From positions 1 through 64,000 of the forward strand of contig CAKQMH010000003.1 of the NCBI GenBank assembly GCA_934254915.1: a stretch of 64,000 nucleotides of DNA, in the 5' to 3' direction. The DNA comes from an uncultured Alphaproteobacteria bacterium (GTDB lineage: Bacteria > Pseudomonadota > Alphaproteobacteria > RF32 > CAG-239). Positions 1-9,000 of the stretch are shown here, piece by piece (within the stretch, counting starts at the first letter, position 1; every line of letters starts with the position of its first letter). A program made the position numbers and the translations under genes. Below the pieces are notes generated by a model. The model saw only the letters and a program-made list of their open reading frames with translations, was not told the origin of the DNA and did not search any database.

Positions 1-584
1 GTATTTTCTCGACATTCAATGGCGCGCTCATTATTCCCCTTAAAATTAATTTTGGAGAATTTTTCGTTGCCGGTGTAACCGGTGAAGTATTCCGTGCCGA
101 CTAGTTTCTGACCGCTTTTGAGACCGATAGTTTCGTTTTCAAAATAATTAATCTCGCCGTAAACGCAGATAGTTTTAACACCGGAATTAACCGCGTTTTT
201 GAGTTCTTGGGCGGAAGTCACGACAGTGCCGCTGTCGCCGACTAACGCTTGCATGTCGTGAAAGGAGGGTATGACCGTGGTATCAAGCGTCGAGTTGGCG
301 AGAGCGGCAGCGTGGGCAAGCAGTTCCGATCCGGCTTCGAGCGCAGTGTTCGCGGCTTTAACGGTGGAAACAGCTTGTTCCATTGAATCAAGGAGTGTGG
401 AAAGGTCGGTTGCCCGATTGTTTAAGGATTTTGCGGTGTAAAATGAGGAGGGATTGTCGATTGCGGAGTTGACTTTGAGACCGGTCGCCAAGCGATTTTG
501 CGTTGAATCAACTTGCCCGCTGATATTTTGCAGGCTAAGCAGATTGCTGCGCATATTCGCATTGAGGCTGATTCCTCCCGCCAC
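1..584 (-). CDS. Flagellin, 5' part (runs off the window)
   Basis: A GTG-start frame (codon at 584-582) preceded by a good AAAGGAG ribosome site reads MAGGISLNANMRSNLLSLQ and continues with the flagellin D0/D1 pattern (RLATGLKVNSAIDNPSSF). This conserved N-terminal coiled-coil region covers about the first 105 residues. After it the sequence changes to a beta-rich stretch (ELKNAVNSGVKTICVYGEI, then GLKSGQKLVGTEYF) resembling right-handed beta-helix repeats rather than normal D1 sequence, so the variable domain appears to begin early. The gene is cut by the window edge and its C-terminal D0 cannot be seen. Flagellin polymerises into the external filament. The flgK/flgL genes at 15.7-19.8 kb belong to the same organelle. 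Family assignment is firm; the nature of the insert is inference. Confidence 0.85.
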   Translation of the reverse strand, partial: MAGGISLNANMRSNLLSLQNISGQVDSTQNRLATGLKVNSAIDNPSSFYTAKSLNNRATDLSTLLDSMEQAVSTVKAANTALEAGSELLAHAAALANSTLDTTVIPSFHDMQALVGDSGTVVTSAQELKNAVNSGVKTICVYGEINYFENETIGLKSGQKLVGTEYFTGYTGNEKFSKINFKGNNERAIECREN

Positions 585-673
585 AGTCTTACTCCTTTCT
601 ATTTGTTACTGTGCTTAATATAAGGATATAATGGTTAGAAATAAGTTAACAAGTGAGGGAAAATATTTAAAAA

Positions 674-810
674 TGTCACCCTGAGCGTAGTCGAAGGGTC
701 TCGGCTACTTTTTTGTACCAAGTAGCAACAATATCAATGTCGGGACTTACGCCCGACAAGACGTTAAGGCCGGGATTTCTCCATTCCGCTACGCTCCAGT
801 CGAAATGACA
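674..810. repeat. Intergenic palindromic repeat elements
   Basis: Two related, oppositely oriented elements lie in the 436-bp gap between flagellin and the TetR gene: TGTCACCCTGAGCGTAG at 674-690 and, on the reverse strand, TGTCATTTCGACTGGAGCG reading back from 810. They flank a small hairpin (TGTCGGG at 738-744 pairing with CCCGACA at 752-758). Similar GTCATTTCGAC..AGCG elements are common dispersed intergenic repeats in bacteria. No coding potential is visible. A weak related stretch lies near 13620-13650. Confidence 0.55.
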
Positions 811-949
811 TTTAAATAATGACATTTAAATAAAACACTTGGCCAGAACGACATTTAATAAAACGCATAATCTAAACGACATTAATATACATTATATATA
901 TTATAAAAAATATACATACCAAATTATCAAAAAAAATTAAAAATTTTTC

Positions 950-978
950 TTGCGGGTTAATCTTATTTTAACTATACA
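950..978 (+). promoter_or_regulatory. Sigma-70 type promoter of the efflux operon
   Basis: TTGCGG at 950-955 and TATACA at 973-978 are separated by exactly 17 bp. Transcription would start about 35 nt upstream of the TetR start codon. The -10 box overlaps the left half of the operator-like palindrome at 975-998, which fits repression by promoter occlusion. Confidence 0.6.
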
Positions 979-998
979 TACCTAGCACTATGTATGTA
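975..998. promoter_or_regulatory. AcrR-type operator palindrome
   Basis: A 24-bp inverted repeat has outer half-sites TACATAC (975-981) and GTATGTA (992-998). From memory, the E. coli AcrR operator has the same half-site sequences in a palindrome of the same overall length. A further TACATACC half-site stands alone at 913-920. The site overlaps the -10 box and the presumed start of transcription of the TetR-RND operon, so autoregulation is likely. Confidence 0.7.
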
Positions 999-1020
999 AG
1001 TTTATAAACGAGAGATGTAA

Positions 1021-1641
1021 ATGCCCCGCAGAACTAAAGAGGAAGCTGAGCAGACCCGCACCGCGGTGCTGAACTCAGCACTTGATTTATTTTATGAAAA
1101 AGGTTATTCCCGCACCACGTTTGATGAGATTGCCAAACGCATAAATCTTACCAAAGGCGCGGTTTATTGGCATTTTCGCAATAAAGCCGATTTGCTGGCC
1201 GAATTGATGCGTATCAAATGCAATGAACAGCAGGAAAAAACCGCTATTAAAACCGAAGAAATTCAAACTTTTGCTGATTTTCGCGCCTCAATGTTGCATG
1301 ATGTGCGGGAAATGCAAAATAATAAAGAATTTTGCAAATTTTTGTTCTTTATTATGTATCAAATGGAGTGGTCGGAAGCTATCTTTCAGAAAATTTCCAA
1401 CCAGATTCGCGATATTCGCGATTTCCCCTTTGATCAGTTAAAAGAAATATTGACAAATCTGCAAAAAAATGGAGAAATAGCCCCCGATACGGATATTATG
1501 GATACCGCCAACATCTTGATGTGTATGTGGCGCGGTGTAGTCGGAGAATATATTGGTAGAACCCGTCCGTTGGATTTGACTCACACCTTATTAAAGAGTT
1601 TTGATTTAATTATGGACGGTATTAGAATGGAGAAGAAGTAA
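1021..1641 (+). CDS. TetR/AcrR-family repressor of the RND efflux operon
   Basis: This 206-residue protein has the usual length and layout of an AcrR/TtgR-like repressor. The N-terminal helix-turn-helix lies at about residues 10-56 (LDLFYEKGYSRTTFDEIA, then GAVYWHFRNKADLL). The helical C-terminal ligand domain includes the WRGVVGEYI stretch typical of AcrR-like proteins. The gene is first in a three-gene operon, two nt ahead of the membrane-fusion gene. An AcrR-like palindrome overlaps its own promoter, so it should repress itself and the pump and release on binding a hydrophobic ligand. The inducer cannot be predicted. The ATG at 1021 follows GAGAG in a purine-rich stretch. Confidence 0.9.
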   Translation: MPRRTKEEAEQTRTAVLNSALDLFYEKGYSRTTFDEIAKRINLTKGAVYWHFRNKADLLAELMRIKCNEQQEKTAIKTEEIQTFADFRASMLHDVREMQNNKEFCKFLFFIMYQMEWSEAIFQKISNQIRDIRDFPFDQLKEILTNLQKNGEIAPDTDIMDTANILMCMWRGVVGEYIGRTRPLDLTHTLLKSFDLIMDGIRMEKK

Positions 1642-1643
1642 AA

Positions 1644-2816
1644 ATGCGCGTAGGAACGGTACACAAAAGAGTAATTATTCGACAAGTTGTTATTTTGGGC
1701 TTGTGTGTGGCTTTCGGCTGGTTTTTGAAAGGACGCCTGACCCCGCAAACCGGTGCTATGATGGGCATGGGCAGCAATACGCCTTATGTTTTGATTCAAC
1801 AGCTCAAAACTCGTAACATCTCTCCGAAAAAGAGCTATATCGGACACGTCGAAGCCATTAAAAGTGTTGACTTGAAACCGCAAATTTCCGGCTATGTTGA
1901 AAAAGTTTTGTTTCAAGAGGGTTCTTTGGTTAATGAAGGTGATTTATTGTTTGTGATTGAGCAAAAACGCTATATCGCCAATGTCGAACTGCGTCAGGCC
2001 GAACTCGCCAGTGCCAAAGCCAATCTGGTTCGCGCGGAAAGAGACTATAAACGTCAGGTTTCCTTAAGCAAACAGAATTATGCCTCCAAAGCTACTTTAG
2101 ATACTTCCGAAAGCAGCTATTTACAAGCTAAAGCTGCCGTGGCGCAGGCCGAAGCTAATCTTGATTTGGCCAAAATTGATTTGGATTATACCGAAATCAA
2201 AGCTCCGATTACCGGTTTTATCGGTAAAGCTTTGGTTACCGAAGGCAACTATGTAAATTCCACTACGCAAAATTTGGCGCGTATTGTTCAAATGGACCCG
2301 ATCCGCGTGGCTTTTTCCGTTTCGGATAAAGATATGTTGGCTATGCGCAAGCTTTATCAAGACCCAAAAGATTCTTCGGCGATTAAAACCGAATTGGTCT
2401 TGTCTGACGGCACGGTCTTGGTTAACCACCTGAAATCGCGTTTTGCCGATAATGAGGTAAACACCAACACGGCTACCATAGCCGTCTATGCCGAATATGG
2501 CAACGAGCGCGGCCTGCTTTACCCCGGCAATTATGTTGATATCAGAGTCGGCGAAAAAGATGATAAAATTGCCGTTATGGTACCGCAAGCCGCTTTGGCG
2601 CAAGATGAAGCCGGCAACTATGTCTATACGGTTAATGAAGATGGTGTTGCTGAGCAAAAACGTGTGGTTTTGGGTGATATTATCGGGACGGAACAAGTGG
2701 TTGAATCCGGCTTGTCAGCTGATGATAAAGTCATAATCCAAGGTTTGCAAAAGGTTGCTAATGGTCAAAAAGTTAACGCTTCCGAAGTTCCGACCGACGA
2801 GAAGGAGGCTGAATAA
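1644..2816 (+). CDS. RND efflux periplasmic adaptor (membrane fusion protein, AcrA/MexA-like)
   Basis: The 390-residue protein has an N-terminal hydrophobic anchor at about residues 12-27 without a convincing lipobox. A biotinyl-lipoyl-like half motif follows (LKPQISGYVEKVLFQEGSLV), then an alpha-helical hairpin (about 100-165), the second lipoyl half (IKAPITGFIGKALVTEGNYV), a beta-barrel and a membrane-proximal domain ending in a Glu/Asp-rich tail. It joins the inner-membrane RND pump to an outer-membrane channel. GGAGAAG precedes the ATG, which lies two nt after the regulator's stop. The pump gene follows after four nt. Confidence 0.92.
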   Translation: MRVGTVHKRVIIRQVVILGLCVAFGWFLKGRLTPQTGAMMGMGSNTPYVLIQQLKTRNISPKKSYIGHVEAIKSVDLKPQISGYVEKVLFQEGSLVNEGDLLFVIEQKRYIANVELRQAELASAKANLVRAERDYKRQVSLSKQNYASKATLDTSESSYLQAKAAVAQAEANLDLAKIDLDYTEIKAPITGFIGKALVTEGNYVNSTTQNLARIVQMDPIRVAFSVSDKDMLAMRKLYQDPKDSSAIKTELVLSDGTVLVNHLKSRFADNEVNTNTATIAVYAEYGNERGLLYPGNYVDIRVGEKDDKIAVMVPQAALAQDEAGNYVYTVNEDGVAEQKRVVLGDIIGTEQVVESGLSADDKVIIQGLQKVANGQKVNASEVPTDEKEAE

Positions 2817-2820
2817 AACC

Positions 2821-5800
2821 ATGTTTTCACGCATTTTCATTGAGCGTCCGCGCTTTGCGATGGTAATTTCCATCGTTTTGACGCTGGCTGGTATTATTTC
2901 GGTTTTTTCACTGCCGATTTCTCTGTATCCTGAAATCACCCCGCCGGAAGTTGTGGTTTCGGCAACATACCCCGGCGCCAGTGCCGAAGTTGTTGCTAAA
3001 ACTATCGGTATTCCGCTGGAAGAAGAGGTAAACGGTGTTGAAGATATGCTTTATATGAGTTCTTCATCAGAAGATTCAAGTTATACTCTGACTGTTACCT
3101 TTAAAGTCGGCGTCGATCGCGATATGGCACAAGTTAAGGTGCAAAACCGTATTCAGCAGGCAACTTCCAAGCTGCCGACCGAAGTTACTCGTCAGGGTTT
3201 GACCGTAAAAAGCCGTTCTTCCAATATTTTGGGCTTTATCAGTGTTGTCTCTCCAAATAACACTTATTCGTCACTGGAGCTTTCCGACTATGTTCAAAAC
3301 AATATTAAAGACAGTTTGGGACGTGTCAGCGGCGTCGGTGAAGTTAACGTTTATTCTTCACGTCTGAGTATGCGTGTTTGGCTTGATGCCGATAAAATTA
3401 CCGCCCTTAACATTCCGGTAGCCACGATTGTTGCGGCAATTGAAGGTCAAAACTACCAACCTTCATTGGGTAGTATTGGTGCAATGCCCGGTGACGGTAC
3501 GCAGCAAATGGTTTACACCTTGCAGACTCAGGGACGTATTAATGAGGTTGAAGACTTCAAAAACATCATTATTCGTACGGCGGAGCAGGGTGGTTTAGTC
3601 TATTTGAAAGATGTTGCCCGGGTTGAGGTTGGTGAGGAAAGCTACAATGCCAACTCCAGTTTTAACGGGGCTACCAACGTGGCGATTGCGATTAACCAGT
3701 TGGCCGGTGCTAATGCTCTTGATGCTATGGCCGGGGTGAAAAAAGAAATGGAGCGTCTGGCGCAGCGTTTCCCCGATGACATTACTTATATTATCGGTTA
3801 TGACTCGACCGAATATATTAAAGCCTCAATTGAAGAAGTCGTATTCACTTTGGTCTTGACATTCCTGTTGGTTATTTTGGTTTGCTATGTCTTCTTGCAG
3901 GATTGGCGTTCGACCTTGATTCCGACCTTGACAATTCCGGTGTCGATTTTTGCGACTTTTGCCGTAATGCTGGCATTAGGTTTCAGCTTAAATATGCTGA
4001 CCTTGTTCGGTTTGGTCTTGGCTATCGGTCTGGTGGTCGATGATGCTATCGTGGTGGTCGAGCGTGTTTTGTTCCTGATGGAAAGCGAGGGCTTATCTCC
4101 GAAAGAAGCTACGATTAAAGCTATGGAACAGGTTTCAAGCGCAGTTATCGCTACTACTTTGGTTTTGTTGGCGATTTTCGTTCCGGTTGGTTTCTTGGGC
4201 GGTATTACCGGTAAGATTTATCAACAATTTGCCGTTGCCATTTCAACTTCCGTGGCCTTTTCATCGCTTAATGCTTTGACCTTGTCGCCGGCGTTATGCG
4301 CAACGCTGCTGCGCCCACTTAAACCTAAGACTTCCGGCCCGTTGTTCTGGTTTAACCAGATAGTCGGCAAATCGCGCGATAAATATGCTTCGGTCGTCGG
4401 TTTGCTCGGACGTAAAGTCAGCGTCATCTTTTTGGTTATGGTCTTGCTGTTTGCCGGTGTCGGCGGCTTGCTGAACATCAGCCAGACATCATTCATTCCG
4501 TCTGAGGACCAAGGCGTTATCTTTATGGATATCCAACTGCCGGAAGGTGCGTCGCGTGTCCGTACACAGGCCGTAGTCGACAAAATCTATCCGCTGATTA
4601 AGGAAGAAGCCGGTGTTGAAAATGTGATGAACGTTGTCGGTTTCAGTATGATTGGCGGCAGCGGTGAAAACGTTGCCATGGGAATTATTACCTTGTTGCC
4701 GTGGAATCAGCGTAATGCCGATCAATATTCAACCAATATTCTTAACCGTATTCGAGCCAAAGTCGTCGGTATGCCGGAGGCCTCAATCCAGCTGTTTGAA
4801 CCTCCTGCCATTATGGGCTTGGGTATGAGCGGTGGTATGGATTATCGTTTGCAGGCTTTGACCAGTGATGATCCGCAAAAGCTGGAAACAACACTTAAAA
4901 GTTTGTTGGGACAAATTAATCATGATCCGAACGTGATGTATGCTTATTCAACCTACACCGCGCAGACCCCGAACTTCTACATCGATATCGACCGCGAAAA
5001 AGCTGAGGCGATGAAGGTAAATATCGGTAGTATTTATGGTGTTTTACAAAGTTATCTCGGCTCAAGCTATGTTAACGATGTTAACTTCGGTACACAGGTA
5101 AATAAGGTTATGATTCAGGCTGACTGGAAGTATCGTAAAGATATTGAAAGCGTTAAAAACCTGCATGTTCAAAACCAAAACGGCGAAATGGTTCCGCTAG
5201 ATGCGGTTATATCGCTGCGCAAAGTTTTGTCGCCGCGCGTGGTTACTCGTTATAACCAATATCCGAGTGCCTCCATTACCGCTGTCCAAAAGCCTTCTTC
5301 CAGTACCGGTCAGGCTATGGGCGCACTGGAAAACTTGTCCAACAAACTGCCTGAAGGTTATGGCTATGACTGGTCTGGTATGAGTTATCAGGAAAAATCC
5401 AGCAGCGGTCAAATCGGTTACCTTATCATTTTGGCTATGACCTTTGCTTATTTGTTCCTGGTTGCGCAATATGAGAGCTGGTCTACACCGCTGCCGGTTT
5501 TGACTTCGGTTTCGGTGGCGATGCTAGGCGCTTTGCTTGGCTTGTTTATCACCGGTCTGCCTCTGAGTATTTATGCGCAATTGGGCTTGATTTTGTTGGT
5601 CGGTTTGGCTGCTAAAAACGCTATTTTGGTAGTCGAGTTCTCCAAAGAGGAACATGAGCGCGGCACTTCAATCGTCAAATCGGCAATGGTCGGAACTAAG
5701 GAACGTTTCCGTGCGGTTTTGATGACGGCGTTTACGTTCATTTTGGGTGTGTTACCGATGATTGTTGCTACTGGTGCCGGCGCATCCAGCCGTATTGCTA

Positions 5801-5913
5801 TCGGTGTTCCGGTCTTTTACGGAATGTTGCTTGGAACAGTCTGTGGTTTGATTGTGATTCCGCTGCTCTACATTATGTTCCAAGTCTGGCGCGAACGCGT
5901 CAGCGGCAAGTAA
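2821..5913 (+). CDS. RND multidrug efflux transporter, HAE1 family (AcrB-like)
   Basis: From the ATG at 2821, which sits behind AAGGAGG and four nt after the adaptor gene, the product is 1,030 residues, the standard HAE1 length. An in-frame ATG further upstream lies inside the adaptor gene and is rejected. It starts MFSRIFIERPRFAMVISIVL, as family members do. The proton-relay pair falls at Asp407-Asp408 (GLVVDDAIVVVE), the same positions as in E. coli AcrB, and the TM10 lysine is present in GLAAKNAILVVEFSKEE (about residue 932). Twelve transmembrane segments and two periplasmic loops fit the family. The operon has no TolC/OprM gene, so an unlinked channel must serve it. Substrates cannot be read from sequence. 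Confidence 0.95.
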   Translation: MFSRIFIERPRFAMVISIVLTLAGIISVFSLPISLYPEITPPEVVVSATYPGASAEVVAKTIGIPLEEEVNGVEDMLYMSSSSEDSSYTLTVTFKVGVDRDMAQVKVQNRIQQATSKLPTEVTRQGLTVKSRSSNILGFISVVSPNNTYSSLELSDYVQNNIKDSLGRVSGVGEVNVYSSRLSMRVWLDADKITALNIPVATIVAAIEGQNYQPSLGSIGAMPGDGTQQMVYTLQTQGRINEVEDFKNIIIRTAEQGGLVYLKDVARVEVGEESYNANSSFNGATNVAIAINQLAGANALDAMAGVKKEMERLAQRFPDDITYIIGYDSTEYIKASIEEVVFTLVLTFLLVILVCYVFLQDWRSTLIPTLTIPVSIFATFAVMLALGFSLNMLTLFGLVLAIGLVVDDAIVVVERVLFLMESEGLSPKEATIKAMEQVSSAVIATTLVLLAIFVPVGFLGGITGKIYQQFAVAISTSVAFSSLNALTLSPALCATLLRPLKPKTSGPLFWFNQIVGKSRDKYASVVGLLGRKVSVIFLVMVLLFAGVGGLLNISQTSFIPSEDQGVIFMDIQLPEGASRVRTQAVVDKIYPLIKEEAGVENVMNVVGFSMIGGSGENVAMGIITLLPWNQRNADQYSTNILNRIRAKVVGMPEASIQLFEPPAIMGLGMSGGMDYRLQALTSDDPQKLETTLKSLLGQINHDPNVMYAYSTYTAQTPNFYIDIDREKAEAMKVNIGSIYGVLQSYLGSSYVNDVNFGTQVNKVMIQADWKYRKDIESVKNLHVQNQNGEMVPLDAVISLRKVLSPRVVTRYNQYPSASITAVQKPSSSTGQAMGALENLSNKLPEGYGYDWSGMSYQEKSSSGQIGYLIILAMTFAYLFLVAQYESWSTPLPVLTSVSVAMLGALLGLFITGLPLSIYAQLGLILLVGLAAKNAILVVEFSKEEHERGTSIVKSAMVGTKERFRAVLMTAFTFILGVLPMIVATGAGASSRIAIGVPVFYGMLLGTVCGLIVIPLLYIMFQVWRERVSGK

Positions 5914-5920
5914 AAAAGCA

Positions 5921-5947
5921 AGGAGGGGTTCGCCCCTCTTTCTTTTT
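5921..5947 (+). terminator. Rho-independent terminator of the efflux operon
   Basis: GAGGGG (5923-5928), a TTCG tetraloop and CCCCTC (5933-5938), extended by outer pairs, followed by TCTTTTT. It begins eight nt after the RND transporter stop codon. Confidence 0.85.
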
Positions 5948-6056
5948 GTCAAAAAATTGTATAAAACTATCACCAATCATTATAAAATAATTGCAAAAAG
6001 CCGATGTAATGGTTATTATAATCAGCAAAATGCATTTTTTTATAGGTGGTAATTTA

Positions 6057-9000
6057 ATGTCTAAGCTGAAGAATAAGTTGCTCGTGCTTCTGGCGGTTTT
6101 AGGTGCAGCTAAGCTGGCATATGCGGCGGTTGTTCCGATTTCGCAAACTCCGTTCAGCAGTTCTTACGGATTGCGCAGCGCGGCTTCCGGCAGTGATACG
6201 CAGCATACTTCGACTTATTCTGGTGTTACATGTAATAGTGATGCCGTCGCCAGCACCGATGCCTGTACAGCTAAATGTGTCAGTGAATTAGGCGTTAGTG
6301 ATGCCGTCGGTACGGCTACGGCTTGCGATGGCGGCAAATATAATTGTACTTGTTCCTGTCCGTCCGACTATTCCGAACTTTGCACTGCTGATGACCAAGC
6401 CCCGACCAATCCGTCAGAACATTGTAACGGTAAATGGAAATCTTGCCGCAATGTCAGCAATCTGAGTACTTGCTCCGCTGTTGAGGAAGCTTATGACGGC
6501 GTCGGCTTCCTTACCGATTCGGATACCGGTTGCGCTAATATCGGTATCAGTACATCTTTTGACATTAGCCTGATTAAAGATGTTTCTTGCCGTGATAAAG
6601 ATGATGAAGACGAAAACGGTCTGCCGAAAGAAAAACATTTTTGCGCGATGGTTTTGTGCGAAACTTTAGTTAATAACACAGCTACCGAGATTAAAACGAT
6701 TGCTGACAGTTCTAACGGCACAATTAGCGCTAACACGACTATTTATAACAAAAAAGATGACGGTGGTTCAGCTCGTACGCCGATTAGTGATAATATTATC
6801 ACCTTTAACGCTGATTATTTAGCACAAACTAACGGCGCTTCAACCAAAGGTAATTACTATTGTTGGGCCGGCAACAGTACCATTGCACAGATTGCGGTTT
6901 GTGACGGCAGCTTTAGTACAACTACTGCCCCGACCACTTGCAGCAGCGGTACGACACCGGACACCTGTGAAGTAAACAAAACTCCGAAATATAATAATAA
7001 ATGTACATATACGCAATGCGAGCAAACCGATGCCCTGATTGTTAATGCCGTCGGTTATGCTTCCGGCAGCTCATGGCAGCCGGGAAAAGGTAATCTGAGC
7101 TGTCCGTCTTCGGGTTATATGGCTGGTGTAAGCAAGCATTTCTGCGCTTTACCCAATACCACTGCTTCTTCGCAAAATGAGGCCTATAATATTTGTGCTT
7201 GTTCGTCGGACTACACCATTACCGCTGCTTGTAATAATGATTCGGAAAAAGTTCCGGTTGTGACGGTCAATACCGGAACATATTATGCCAACAGCACGGC
7301 TTCATCCTCAAGTATGACTTATTTTGATTTTTGCGTATGGGACGCACAAACCGCCCTGAATACTCAAAGCGGCGCTATGCAGACCATGGATATTAATAAA
7401 ATTAAATACAAAAAGTGTCTGCCCAAGTGTCCGGATGATGCTACAACTTTGTATGAGGCTGGTGATGCATCCGTAACCTGCGGTGATGGCTCGCAAAAAA
7501 CAGCCTGCGCCAAAGAAATAGATTCCTCAATCGTAAATTCGTCCATTAACTCCGGTAACAGCAGTGCCGACATCGGTAAAGTTTTTGCACCTTTGAAAGG
7601 GCAGATTTTTTATAAAGAAATGCAATATTGCGGTTGCCCGAGTTCTTATAAAATTTGTAAATCGGGAGAAGTCGCCGGCGGTAAAAGCTGCACTTCCAAC
7701 GGCAACACTTATCATGAATATTGTTTGGCTCAATGCTCAGAGGAAGCTCCTAAGGCTTTGGCTGACAAAAAAGGCGTCTGCAATAACGGTGATGTCGATA
7801 TCATTCAGGAAAACTTTGTCGGTGACTGGACTTGCACTGACAAAGACGGTGTTTCTTTAGTTTGCTCCAATGCCAATGTTACTCAATGCTGCAGTAGCGG
7901 CGATTGTACATCAAATTTTGTTTTTGCTCCGACCATCGGCGAAAAAGCCTGCTTCCCGATTAACAGCAAAACTTCATCCAATATCTGTTTGAAGAGTCCG
8001 TCCGATACTTCAACCGAAAATCGTAACGGCTATTGGCAATGTTCTTGCCCTTCAAGCTACAAGACTGAGGCTGAATGTACGGCCTCCGGTTCTGAAAATC
8101 AAAGCTTGGGTGCAGTATGTCTGTTTGAGGGTACTAAAGATGCCCCAGTTGAAAAGCGTGCTTTCTGCGGTTATGAATGTCCGGATGAAAATGAAAACAC
8201 CATTGTCCGCCAAGCCGAGCTGTCAACATGTAAAATCGGAACTTATGATCCGATAACCACTCAATGTTTCAAAGCGACCGAAGGTAGTACATCGGTGGAT
8301 GATGACTTGCGCTATGTCTGCCAATGTCCGACCGATTTGCAGTCTAAGTTAACGTTTTGTATCAATAAAGTTCGCACTGACGGGCAGGGGACAATTCGCA
8401 TTGACGAAACGGCTACCAAAACCAGTCAGATTGACACCTGCAAAAATTATTCCTATGACAAAGATGGTAAGAGCTATAGTCCTTGTAAGGATTGTTTGAA
8501 CCACTATGTTAATATCGGTAGCATATCCTGTGATTTGGAAGCGCGTGTTGACGGTAAAACCAACTCCGCCCTGATTAAAAGTACGTCTTTTGCTCTTTCA
8601 TGCTCAGGCGCAAGAGAGGAACGCGGCACCGCCTTGGTTATCAAAACCAACGCCGATGATTGTAAAATTTCCGGCTACACGCTTTATGACGTATGCTATC
8701 AAGACAAAACACCGCAATATATTTGTAAATGTCCCGGTGAATATCAGACCCTTGATGAATTTTGCCGCAACCGAACCTCGAGTGAAGCCGAATATAAAGA
8801 ATGTATGAATACTTATGTCGGCGCGGGAACGGCTTGTACGTTTGATATCGGCGATGGTAATGTCGCCTTGAAAAAGTTTGCCGATTTTGAAAAGAAGTGC
8901 AGTACCGCAAGCAATGTGCCGCTGTTCGAAAGTCCGGAAGCTTGTATCATCGGTTCTTATGATGTCAGAGCCGAAGTCTGCTATGACCCTGAAAATACCG

